Source: Alteribacter aurantiacus DSM 18675 (GTDB lineage Bacteria; Bacillota; Bacilli; Bacillales; Salisediminibacteriaceae). Taken from it: 64,000 bases of DNA. The number at the start of each line of letters is the position of its first letter. Position 1 is the first letter of the stretch. Under the pieces are notes generated by a model. It did no database searches. It was not told the DNA's origin and saw only the letters and a program-made list of their open reading frames with translations. Location of the stretch: NCBI RefSeq assembly GCF_000429705.1, contig NZ_KE386942.1:513241-577240 (forward strand). The letters are read 5' to 3'. Made by a program: the position numbers and the translations under genes. Shown here piece after piece: positions 26,114 to 33,433 of this stretch.

Positions 26114-27004
26114 TCACCCCTCTTTTACGTTACTTCTATACATCGATTTGAACGTGATTACGGAGAAAATAACAGTGATAATAAACAATCCGTAAGCCAC
26201 TGCAGCTGCGTATCCGTAGTTATCATAACGGAACGCTTGGTTGTACAAGTAAAGAACCATTGTATTTAACGAGCCCTGAGGTGCTCCGGTACCATCAGTA
26301 ATCAACATCGGCAAGTCGAAAATTTGCAAACCACCGATTAAAGACGTGATTAACACGTAAAGCATGATTGGTTTAAGAAGTGGCAACGTAATTTTCACAA
26401 GCGTTTGCCAACGGTTTGCCCCATCAATAAGGGCCGCTTCAAAGTAATCTTTTGAAATCCCTGAGATTCCGGCCATTAAGATAATAAATGTATGTCCAAA
26501 CCACATCCACGCTCCGATAAGACCAACAGACCATCTGGCGGTTGTCGGATCGTTTAACCAGTTGATCGGACTAGAAATAATGCCTAAATCCATTAATAAA
26601 TGATTGATCGTTCCGTGGTGCCAACCTAGTAAAATACCAAATAACAAAGCAACAGACGCAATTGTAATCAAGTTCGGTAAGTAAAATACAGCTCTGAAAA
26701 AGTTAAGTCCTCGCATTTTCAAACGAATATCCGAAAACAAAATCGCCAACAGCAACGCTATGGACAATTGGAAGAAGAAGTTAATCCCCCATATGTACAT
26801 GGTGTTGTAAAACGCACTGTAAAAATAAGAGTCCGTCAGTAAACGGCTATAGTTCGCAAGCCCGATGAATTCAGGATCTCCCATTCCGTTATAGTTCGTG
26901 AAACTGTAGTAAAACGTCAGGAGAATCGGATAAATTGTAAACGTAATAAACACGATAAAAAACGGGACGATGAACATGTATCCATAGTTATCCAGCTTCT
27001 TCAT
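26114..27004 (-). CDS. Sugar ABC transporter permease, MalF type
   Basis: This 296-residue membrane permease has six helices and the EAA loop EAALIDGANRWQTLVKITLP near residue 195. It starts at the ATG 27002-27004. It lies after the binding-protein gene and its hairpin, and partners the MalG-type protein at 25278-26108. Confidence 0.93.
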   Translation of the reverse strand: MKKLDNYGYMFIVPFFIVFITFTIYPILLTFYYSFTNYNGMGDPEFIGLANYSRLLTDSYFYSAFYNTMYIWGINFFFQLSIALLLAILFSDIRLKMRGLNFFRAVFYLPNLITIASVALLFGILLGWHHGTINHLLMDLGIISSPINWLNDPTTARWSVGLIGAWMWFGHTFIILMAGISGISKDYFEAALIDGANRWQTLVKITLPLLKPIMLYVLITSLIGGLQIFDLPMLITDGTGAPQGSLNTMVLYLYNQAFRYDNYGYAAAVAYGLFIITVIFSVITFKSMYRSNVKEG

Positions 27005-27035
27005 TTAAGACACCTTCCATCTCTCTCTTGTATAA

Positions 27036-27062
27036 AAGGGGAGGCAACAATCACCTCCCCTT
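27036..27062 (-). terminator. Intercistronic hairpin after the binding-protein gene
   Basis: AAGGGGAGG and CCTCCCCTT form a perfect nine-base-pair GC-rich stem 28 bases past the binding-protein stop, with TTATAC following on the minus strand. It probably lowers permease expression relative to the binding protein. Confidence 0.65.
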
Positions 27063-27089
27063 CTCAGGATGCTAGTTTTCGGTCAACCT

Positions 27090-28433
27090 TTACTCGTTTG
27101 GTACTGTAATGTGTGGGTATGCATTTTTAACTAAGTTGTAAAACTCATCAACCGCTTCTTCTTTTGTACGAACGCCTTCAACGTAATCACTTACAGCGTT
27201 TCCAAACAATGTATCGATTTGCTGATCGTAACGAGTAACCGTGTCAGCGTCGATGGATTGCGCTTCATCTAAGAAGAACGTGTAGTTGTTTTGTCCAGCT
27301 AAGAACTCATCTTGGAACTCATCTTTAATTTTTTCAGTTACAGGAAGGTAAGAAAGAACATCACCAGTGTCAAGAGCCCAATCCGTTAAGAACTCTTCTT
27401 CGTGCGTCATCATTTTTACAAATTCCCAAGCAAGATCTTTGTTGTCAGATCCGCTGTAAATTCCAAGCCAAGTTCCACCCCAGAAGTAAGGTGATGGACC
27501 GTTTGTTACTGCCCAGTCGCCATCTGTTTCTTCAACGTTTGTCTTCAATACGCTGTGAAGTCCCCATGTTGGTAGTGCATAAGAGAATACTTCCACTTCG
27601 TTAGAAGCGCCTTCGTCAACTTCGTCCCAACCAGCGTTGTAGTTAATTGGACCGTCCATAGCTGCGAACCAAGCAGGAGACCATTCAGGAGCGAAAGCCG
27701 TCAAGTCTTTATCGCGAAGCTCTTTTGCAAAGTCGAAGTGGTTCAAACGCTCTTCTGTTACGATTAACTCATCGTTTTCGTCAACCCATGGTTGTGGGTT
27801 GTCGCCTTGTGCAAACCAGCGAACCGCACCTTCATCAGGGAATAAACGGTAACCAGCAGCTTTAAGCTCTTCCCCTACTTCAAACAATCCGTCCATCGTA
27901 GAGAAACGCTCACCGATTTCAGCAGGATCGTCTGTACCTAGTACTTCTTCAGCAATGCTTCTTCTATAGAAGATACCGCCTGGAGTCGTTTGCCAAGAAA
28001 GAGCTTTAACAGCGCCTTCAGAGTTACGACCCATATCAAATACGTAATCGACGTAGTCACCTTCAAGATCTTCTACATTGTAAGGCTCTTGACTAAGGTC
28101 TTCCCAGTAGTCTTGTTCAACCCAGTCTTTAATGAAAGCCAATTCTCCTGTAAATACGTCAGGAGCTCCGGTTCCGTTTTGTAATACCGGACGTAAACGT
28201 GTTGGATAATCCTCAATTGGAATAATAGTAAGGTCAATCTCTACCCCGTGACGCTCTTCAAACACTTGAATTGGCTCTTCAAGCTCATCCGTAAAGGACC
28301 AAACCGTTAGCTTCTCGCCACTTCCTGAACCTGAGCTACCCTCTTCATTTGCAGAACTTTCATCATTGTTACAGCCGGCAACCACGCCAAGAGCCAACAA
28401 TGAAACGAATGACAATGATAACGCTTTCTTCAT
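27090..28433 (-). CDS. Sugar-binding lipoprotein of beta-glucoside ABC importer
   Basis: The ATG at 28431-28433, after AAGGGTGGG, gives 447 residues. The lipobox is GVVAGCN. A Ser, Gly and Glu linker is followed by a family 1 solute-binding domain rich in Trp and acidic residues. It is the first gene of the LacI-controlled operon; two operator-like palindromes lie upstream. The ligand is probably a beta-linked gluco-oligosaccharide, judged from the downstream enzymes. Confidence 0.92.
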   Translation of the reverse strand: MKKALSLSFVSLLALGVVAGCNNDESSANEEGSSGSGSGEKLTVWSFTDELEEPIQVFEERHGVEIDLTIIPIEDYPTRLRPVLQNGTGAPDVFTGELAFIKDWVEQDYWEDLSQEPYNVEDLEGDYVDYVFDMGRNSEGAVKALSWQTTPGGIFYRRSIAEEVLGTDDPAEIGERFSTMDGLFEVGEELKAAGYRLFPDEGAVRWFAQGDNPQPWVDENDELIVTEERLNHFDFAKELRDKDLTAFAPEWSPAWFAAMDGPINYNAGWDEVDEGASNEVEVFSYALPTWGLHSVLKTNVEETDGDWAVTNGPSPYFWGGTWLGIYSGSDNKDLAWEFVKMMTHEEEFLTDWALDTGDVLSYLPVTEKIKDEFQDEFLAGQNNYTFFLDEAQSIDADTVTRYDQQIDTLFGNAVSDYVEGVRTKEEAVDEFYNLVKNAYPHITVPNE

Positions 28434-28481
28434 CGTAAATCCCACCCTTATCATTTTTATGGTAAAAAACCATTTATATCT

Positions 28482-28491
28482 AAAGCGCTTT
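28482..28491. promoter_or_regulatory. LacI-type operator O2 (AAAGCGCTTT)
   Basis: The palindrome AAAGCGCTTT lies about 50 bases before the binding-protein start. Its centre is 95 bases, close to nine helical turns, from the operator at 28577-28586, which would allow looping by a dimer-of-dimers. Confidence 0.65.
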
Positions 28492-28571
28492 CGGCGATGC
28501 CGAAAATAAAATCAGCTCCCCCGACTTTGCTATAGAAATCCCCCTGAATCCCTCAACCCTTGACTACTAAA

Positions 28572-28599
28572 ATACTAAAGCGCTTTCGATTTCTGTAAA
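28572..28599 (-). promoter_or_regulatory. Promoter of the beta-glucoside operon with operator in its spacer
   Basis: On the minus strand TTTACA (28594-28599) and TAGTAT (28572-28577) are 16 bases apart. The palindrome AAAGCGCTTT (28577-28586) fills the space between them, so repressor binding would block RNA polymerase directly. The -10 box is weak, so the exact start is uncertain. Confidence 0.5.
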
Positions 28600-28625
28600 A
28601 AATTTTCGAGAAGTCTACGAAAGGC

Positions 28626-29633
28626 TTAGATACCCTTAGTAGACTCTCGCTCAACCAGTGCGACCGGCACTTTAATGGCATGGTCGTTTTTGGTGCTTGA
28701 ATTAATCTGATTTACAAGAAGCTCCGACGCTTTTCTCCCAATCAAGTCGGTATCTTGTCGGATCGTTGTTAATGCTGGTGTTACATGTTTCGCTACTTCT
28801 ATATCATCAAAACCGACAACCGAAACATCGGCAGGAACCGCTACGTTCATGTCTCTACACGCTTTCATGGCACCTAATGCCATATCATCCCCTGCAACAT
28901 AGACAGCAGTCGGTCGATCGCGATGATCGAGAAGTTCTTTCATGGCGTCGTAACCGCCATCGTAAGAGAAAAAACCACCGTCTACTACGTACCCTTCAGG
29001 AATATCAAGCTTGAGTTGCTTCACAGTATCTTGGTAGCCTCTTAGACGCTCAAGTCCAGCAAAGGTTTGCTCAACCCCACTAATGTGGGCAATTTTTCGG
29101 TGTCCAAGAGAATGCAAATGCCTAACGGCTAGGACACTTCCTTGATAGTTATCGCTGTAAACGACACTTGATGTATCACTGTGTAAATCCACAACCACGC
29201 TTGGCAATGAGGATTCAATGAGCATTTGGGTTTCGTTGTCCTCATAATTCGAACAAACCACAATCACTCCGTCTACCCCACGGTGCAGCGCATGATCCAA
29301 GTAGCTCTTCTTTTCACGGCCGATGTTTCGGCTTAAAAAGATCAAATCATACCCTAAAGATTCTACTTGTTTCTTAAAACTTTCAATGACGGCGCTAAAG
29401 AACGGATGCTTCATTCCTACGTTTAAATCTTCAACAAAGATTACGCCAAGCGTCCACGACTTTTTCGTCGTCAACGACCGTGCAATCGAGTTTGGATAGT
29501 AGCCGAGTTCATCGACCGCTTCCAAGATGACCTTCTTTGTTTTTTCGCTTACATCAGTATAATTGTTCAACGCTTTCGATACTGTTGTAATCGAAAATCC
29601 AGTCTTTTTGGCTATATCATAAATCGTTGCCAT
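28626..29633 (-). CDS. LacI-family transcriptional regulator
   Basis: This 335-residue repressor has the N-terminal helix-turn-helix TIYDIAKKTGFSITTVSKAL (residues 3-22) and a periplasmic-binding-protein-like effector domain. It is encoded just upstream of the beta-glucoside operon in the same direction. It almost certainly binds the CGAAAGCGCTTTCG sites before the operon and before itself. The inducer should be a sugar from the pathway. It starts at the ATG 29631-29633. Confidence 0.93.
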   Translation of the reverse strand: MATIYDIAKKTGFSITTVSKALNNYTDVSEKTKKVILEAVDELGYYPNSIARSLTTKKSWTLGVIFVEDLNVGMKHPFFSAVIESFKKQVESLGYDLIFLSRNIGREKKSYLDHALHRGVDGVIVVCSNYEDNETQMLIESSLPSVVVDLHSDTSSVVYSDNYQGSVLAVRHLHSLGHRKIAHISGVEQTFAGLERLRGYQDTVKQLKLDIPEGYVVDGGFFSYDGGYDAMKELLDHRDRPTAVYVAGDDMALGAMKACRDMNVAVPADVSVVGFDDIEVAKHVTPALTTIRQDTDLIGRKASELLVNQINSSTKNDHAIKVPVALVERESTKGI

Positions 29634-29653
29634 GTTAGCTTATCTCCCATCAA

Positions 29654-29667
29654 CGAAAGCGCTTTCG
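29654..29667. promoter_or_regulatory. LacI operator, perfect CGAAAGCGCTTTCG
   Basis: This perfect 14-base palindrome lies between the lacI-type promoter and its start codon, fitting autorepression by roadblock. It is the best of three copies around this gene. Confidence 0.75.
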
Positions 29668-29682
29668 TGTGCTTTCGTAATT

Positions 29683-29711
29683 AGTATAGCCCAGGTTTGT
29701 GTAGCCGTCAA
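29683..29711 (-). promoter_or_regulatory. Sigma-A promoter of the LacI-family gene
   Basis: TTGACG (29706-29711) and TATACT (29683-29688) are separated by 17 bases on the minus strand, with the operator just downstream. The remaining stretch 29712-29985 shows no gene or clear signal. Confidence 0.75.
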
Positions 29712-29990
29712 ACCTTTTTTTGTTATTTTTTTAAGTTTTCACATTCTTGTTGAAAATAGGTCTAAGGGTGGTTAAAAACCAACGTTTTTCGTAAATATTC
29801 ATACTCTCGCTACGAAAACCATCCTATACACATGGGTATTTTTCATTTACTTCGAGAGTCTTAAGAGATACCAGCGCTATATGATTCTTTCGAAAACAAG
29901 CCTTATCACCCATCCTAATTGATTATACCAAAGGAAGATGTTTGTATGTTCCATATTATAGAAAAACGCTTTGACAGCAAAAATAAAAAA

Positions 29991-30031
29991 CGGTTCTTCC
30001 ACTTCTCGAAAGAAGCGGAAGAACCGTCCCC
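29991..30031. repeat. ACGGTTCTTC dispersed hairpin, copy 3
   Basis: CGGTTCTTCCACTTCTC and its mirror AGAAGCGGAAGAACCG form an imperfect stem ending in TCCCC. It directly follows the stop of the GH13 gene and probably acts as its terminator. Confidence 0.7.
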
Positions 30032-30032
30032 A

Positions 30033-31703
30033 TTATTTCACTAAAAACACAGCTGCTTCGTATGGCTTAAGGTTGAAGCGGTTGATGTCTAGCTCTCCTA
30101 CTGTTTCATAGTTACCGAACAGCTTTTCAGCACTCGTATACTGCTCGTCTTCTGACAATTCAAATGGAATCACTTCTCCTGATAGGTTGGTGACCACAAG
30201 AATCGTCTCTCCTTCCACGCTACGAGTATAGGCGTAGATGTCTTCGTGATCTGGCAATAGAATCTCGTACGACCCGTAAAGAAGGGCATCGTAGTTTTTA
30301 CGAAGGCGAATGAGGTTCTTATAGTAGTGATACACCGAATTCTCGTCTTCCATCTGTTCTTCTACGTTAATGGTTAAGTAATTCGGGTTCATTTTCATCC
30401 ACGGCTTGCCTGTCGTAAAGCCGGCGTTTTCTTCGTTGCTCCACTGCATCGGCGTTCTGGAGTTGTCACGCCCACGCTTCCAGATAATGCGCATGATCTC
30501 TTCGTGCAACTTTCCTTCTGCAGTCAAGTTTTTATACAAGTTGTGAGCATCCACATCGTCATAATCATCGATCGAATTGAACTGCACATTCGTCATCCCA
30601 ATTTCTTGCCCTTGGTAAATAAACGGCGTCCCTTGCATAAGGAAGTACAAAGTGGCAAGGGCTTTTGACGATTCATTCCAATAAGATTTGTCGTCACCAA
30701 GTGTGGAAACGGAGCGAGGAACGTCGTGATTCTCAAGGAACAATGCGTTCCAACCCACACCATCCAATCCTTTTTGCCATCTGGTGTAGCTTGCTTTAAA
30801 GGCTGGCAAGTCAATTCCTGTGTCCGTTTCTTTCCCCCAAAGATCAAGAGATTCAAATTGGAAAACCATGTTGAACTTCCCACTCTCTTCTCCAACCCAA
30901 AGGTGTGCGTCATCAATCGTAACCCCGTTCGCTTCTCCGACTGTCATCACATCGTAGTGATCGAGCGTTTCACGCTTGAATTCCTCAAGAAACGTTTGAA
31001 TCCCTTCTTGATTCATATGACCTGCAAAAGAAGGCACATATTTATGTCCACCCGGGTTTGGCATGTCCGGGAAGCCTGGTGTTTTCTTTATGTGGGAAAT
31101 GGCGTCCACACGGAACCCGTCAATCCCTTTATCGAGCCACCAGTTAACCATGTCATACAAGTCACGTCTTACATCCGGATTCTCCCAGTTCAAATCGGGC
31201 TGCCCTTTGGCAAAGATGTGCATGTAATATTGACCTGTTTTTTCGTCAAATTCCCAAGCAGAGCCTCCAAAGATGCTCTCCCAGTTGTTTGGCTCAGATC
31301 CGTCTTCTTTTGGATCCGCCCAAATGTAGTAATCCCTCTTTGGGTTGTCTTTGCTTGTTCGCGACTCCACAAACCACTCATGATCAGCGGACGTATGGTT
31401 GATCACCAAGTCCATGATGATTTTTATATCGTGTTTATGTGCTTCTTTAAGGAGTTCGTCGAAATCTTCCATCGTTCCGAACTCGTCCATAATGTCTTTA
31501 TAATCAGAGATATCATACCCGTTGTCTTCGTTTGGTGATTTATAAATCGGACAAATCCAAATGACATCAATGCCAAGGTCCTTCAAGTAGTCGAGCTTGG
31601 ACATAATCCCTTTAAGATCTCCGATGCCGTCCCCGTTACTATCCATAAAGCTTCTTGGATAAACTTGATATACAACTGCTTCTTTCCACCATTTTCGTTC
31701 CAT
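30033..31703 (-). CDS. GH13 alpha-glucosidase / oligo-1,6-glucosidase
   Basis: This 556-residue cytoplasmic enzyme starts at an ATG after GGAGGTTTGAC. The catalytic triad is Asp200 in DGFRVDAIS, Glu257 in VGEANG and Asp327 in ENHDVPR. The calcium-site segment DSNGDGIGDL (21-30) places it in the GH13_31 group with MalL, trehalose-6-phosphate hydrolase and dextran glucosidase. The residue after the nucleophile is Ala; many oligo-1,6-glucosidases have Val there, so alpha-1,4 preference is possible. It lies upstream of, but apart from, the LacI gene and has its own operator-like sites. Confidence 0.92.
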   Translation of the reverse strand: MERKWWKEAVVYQVYPRSFMDSNGDGIGDLKGIMSKLDYLKDLGIDVIWICPIYKSPNEDNGYDISDYKDIMDEFGTMEDFDELLKEAHKHDIKIIMDLVINHTSADHEWFVESRTSKDNPKRDYYIWADPKEDGSEPNNWESIFGGSAWEFDEKTGQYYMHIFAKGQPDLNWENPDVRRDLYDMVNWWLDKGIDGFRVDAISHIKKTPGFPDMPNPGGHKYVPSFAGHMNQEGIQTFLEEFKRETLDHYDVMTVGEANGVTIDDAHLWVGEESGKFNMVFQFESLDLWGKETDTGIDLPAFKASYTRWQKGLDGVGWNALFLENHDVPRSVSTLGDDKSYWNESSKALATLYFLMQGTPFIYQGQEIGMTNVQFNSIDDYDDVDAHNLYKNLTAEGKLHEEIMRIIWKRGRDNSRTPMQWSNEENAGFTTGKPWMKMNPNYLTINVEEQMEDENSVYHYYKNLIRLRKNYDALLYGSYEILLPDHEDIYAYTRSVEGETILVVTNLSGEVIPFELSEDEQYTSAEKLFGNYETVGELDINRFNLKPYEAAVFLVK

Positions 31704-31760
31704 GTCAAACCTCCGTGTCTCGTGCTTTTCTTCTATATGTGCAAATCAGTGCATGAATTG

Positions 31761-31774
31761 TGAAACCGTTTGCT
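31761..31774. promoter_or_regulatory. LacI/CcpA-type site before the GH13 gene
   Basis: TGAAACCGTTTGCT (AGCAAACGGTTTCA on the other strand) resembles a MalR or CcpA operator with two mismatches to the cre consensus. It lies about 60 bases before the start codon. Confidence 0.4.
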
Positions 31775-31818
31775 CATATCATAACAGGAAACACAACGAA
31801 ATGGTAGATGCTAACGAG

Positions 31819-31831
31819 TAAAACGTTTTCA
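31819..31831. promoter_or_regulatory. Second LacI/CcpA-type site before the GH13 gene
   Basis: TAAAACGTTTTCA is palindromic around ACGT and resembles a CcpA or LacI-family site. Together with the site at 31761 it suggests sugar control of the alpha-glucosidase. Confidence 0.4.
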
Positions 31832-31863
31832 TTTTTCGGTTCCTTTTGTTGGAAAGGGCGTGG

Positions 31864-31910
31864 TGGGGACGGTTCTTTTGCTTCTAAAAGAAGCAAAAGA
31901 ACCGTCCCCA
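31864..31910. repeat. GGGGACGGTTCTTTTGCTTC hairpin, copy 4 (perfect)
   Basis: Two perfect 22-base arms, starting TGGGGACGGTTC and ending GAACCGTCCCCA, enclose AAA. This is the cleanest member of the dispersed repeat family. Confidence 0.9.
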
Positions 31911-31933
31911 CATTGCAGCCACCTTGCCCAAAA

Positions 31934-32425
31934 TCACGCCCTCCACTCACTTGAAAGTTCGTTAATCCTTACTCTTCTCTCTTTTCTGGATTGGGCATTT
32001 TGAAATAGCTTTTTCTCTTCCTCTGATTCAGGTTCTACACCGCTTACGGGTGTTGGTTTGCCATGTTGGTCTACAGCAACCATGGTCAATATCGCTGTTG
32101 TTGTGACTGTCTTTTCCCTCGATTTTAAGTTTTCGGTTTCTACTTTCACATAGACTTCCATAGATGTTCGACCTGTTGATATAACGACACCCTCTAAGTG
32201 CAACACATCTCCTACTTTAGCAGAAGAAAGGAAGTTCACCGTATCAATTGAGGCTGTTACAACCACTTCTTTACTGTGTTTCATTGCCGTTATAGCTGCA
32301 ATTTCATCAATGTAAGATAAGATCGTGCCACCAAAAATCGTTCCTAGATGATTCGTATCCGGAGGTAGCACCAGCTTCGTCTGGATTGTCCTCGATACAC
32401 TTGCAGGTAATCTTTCACTCATCAT
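31934..32425 (-). CDS. Acyl-CoA thioesterase, hotdog fold (YkhA-like)
   Basis: This 163-residue protein has the hotdog signature NHLGTIFGGTILSYIDEIAA near residues 25-44 and the conserved Asp and Thr positions of the BFIT/YciA group. It hydrolyses acyl-CoA to free acid and CoA, probably for medium to long chains, in the cytoplasm. It starts at 32425, 65 bases downstream of a terminator that ends a cobalamin riboswitch leader on the same strand. Whether the riboswitch controls it is discussed in the findings. Confidence 0.9.
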   Translation of the reverse strand: MMSERLPASVSRTIQTKLVLPPDTNHLGTIFGGTILSYIDEIAAITAMKHSKEVVVTASIDTVNFLSSAKVGDVLHLEGVVISTGRTSMEVYVKVETENLKSREKTVTTTAILTMVAVDQHGKPTPVSGVEPESEEEKKLFQNAQSRKERRVRINELSSEWRA

Positions 32426-32489
32426 TCATTCCTCATTTCATTGAATAGAATTGTTCATCCATGAGGGGAAGATTGGTAAATCAAACAAA

Positions 32490-32513
32490 AAACCCATCAC
32501 AATGGATGGGTTT
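32490..32513 (-). terminator. Intrinsic terminator below the minus-strand cobalamin riboswitch
   Basis: On the minus strand AAACCCATC and GATGGGTTT form a stem followed by TTTGTTTG. It lies between the riboswitch aptamer and the thioesterase gene and is the natural expression platform. Confidence 0.75.
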
Positions 32514-32611
32514 ATCAATAACGTGGCACCTTTAACAAAACAGTTCTATCAACTGTTGATTCGTTCATACCTCGTTATCTCTTCCCAGCTCCCGAAGAAG
32601 ATCATACGTAT

Positions 32612-32775
32612 ATCCATGGCAGGTCTCCTGACTCGCGCTTCATCCTACAATAATCCCTTCCCGTCATAAGACAGTGGATCCGATTATTTCGTCAGCACTT
32701 ACAGTTGCGGGGACAGTTCTGGATTCGCACCAGATTCCCTATTAAGTCGAAATAGACACCATTGATATTGGTTAT
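32612..32775 (-). ncRNA. Cobalamin (AdoCbl) riboswitch, minus strand
   Basis: Read on the minus strand the element contains the B12-box AGTCAGGAGACCTGCC, the upstream GGGAATCTGGTGCGAATCC and CCCGCAACTGTAAG, and the GACGGGAAGG segment. All are hallmarks of the class I cobalamin aptamer. It points leftwards, away from metE. The next gene on that strand is a thioesterase, not a known B12-related gene. Confidence 0.9.
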
Positions 32776-32885
32776 TATTACTATTTGTTGTTATTACTTG
32801 AATATAATGCATAGCTAGGTAAATGACAACTATAAAAAAACGGGCCCGCACTATCCCTTAGTAGTAAAAAACGCCACTAAGCTGT

Positions 32886-32914
32886 TTGACACTTCAGAAT
32901 TATCATGCTAGTAT
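32886..32914 (+). promoter_or_regulatory. Sigma-A promoter of the metE leader
   Basis: TTGACA (32886-32891) and TAGTAT (32909-32914) have a 17-base spacer. Transcription would start just before the SAM riboswitch. Confidence 0.8.
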
Positions 32915-32938
32915 GCTCGTAATCAATCCAATAGCAAA

Positions 32939-33040
32939 CTCTTATTGAGAGTGGTGGAGGGACTGGCCCGATGAAACCCGGCAACCGATCATTGATTGTG
33001 GTGCCAATTCCAGCAAAGCATTGTCTTTGAGAAATAAGAG
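32939..33040 (+). ncRNA. SAM-I (S-box) riboswitch
   Basis: The helix P1 arms CTCTTATT and AATAAGAG enclose the conserved GAGGGACTGGCCCGATGAAA, CCCGGCAACC and GGTGCCAATTCCAGCAAA motifs. It binds S-adenosylmethionine and favours the terminator at 33059. Confidence 0.95.
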
Positions 33041-33058
33041 AGGTCACTTCAATGTAAT

Positions 33059-33082
33059 CCTCTCACTTTGAGAGGGTTTTCT
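33059..33082 (+). terminator. Terminator of the SAM riboswitch
   Basis: CCTCTC and GAGAGG form a short stem followed by GTTTTCTTGTT, directly after the S-box aptamer and before the cobalamin aptamer. Confidence 0.75.
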
Positions 33083-33111
33083 TGTTAAAAGACCAAATAT
33101 TCGTAGTTTCA

Positions 33112-33275
33112 CAGGTGCTGAATTCCTAAGATGAGTTCAGCTTAAAAGGGAAGTCCGGTGAAATTCCGGCACGGTCCCGCCACTGTAAATGGGAGCATCC
33201 AGCAAGAAGCCACTGTCTGAGGACGGGAAGGCGCATGAATGCGGTGATCATAAGTCAGGAGACCTGCCTGTAAAA
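33112..33275 (+). ncRNA. Cobalamin (AdoCbl) riboswitch before metE
   Basis: The element begins CAGGTGCTG and contains GGGAAGTCCGGTGAAATTCC, CCCGCCACTGTAAATGGG and the B12-box AGTCAGGAGACCTGCC. It is the second aptamer of the metE leader, in the same orientation as the SAM riboswitch. Confidence 0.95.
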
Positions 33276-33367
33276 CTTACACTATGTCCTACGAGGAATA
33301 GGAAGGTGTTGACATGATAAGGGTGGCGTCTGTCTATTTCATGACGTTTATTCCCTGTGTCCACCTC

Positions 33368-33402
33368 AACATCTCTCTTGTAGACAAGAGAGATGTTTTT
33401 TA
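33368..33402 (+). terminator. Terminator of the metE cobalamin riboswitch
   Basis: AACATCTCTCTTGT and ACAAGAGAGATGTT form a long stem with a TTTTTTA tail, about 30 bases before the metE start. Confidence 0.9.
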
Positions 33403-33433
33403 TTGGATTGAAAAATAATCAGGAGGAATGGAC

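Noticed and set aside
30726..31538. A 270-residue open frame antisense to the GH13 gene
   Set aside because: It is a shadow of the real gene: the GH13 product has all catalytic motifs and a good ribosome site, while the antisense frame has neither signal nor domain.
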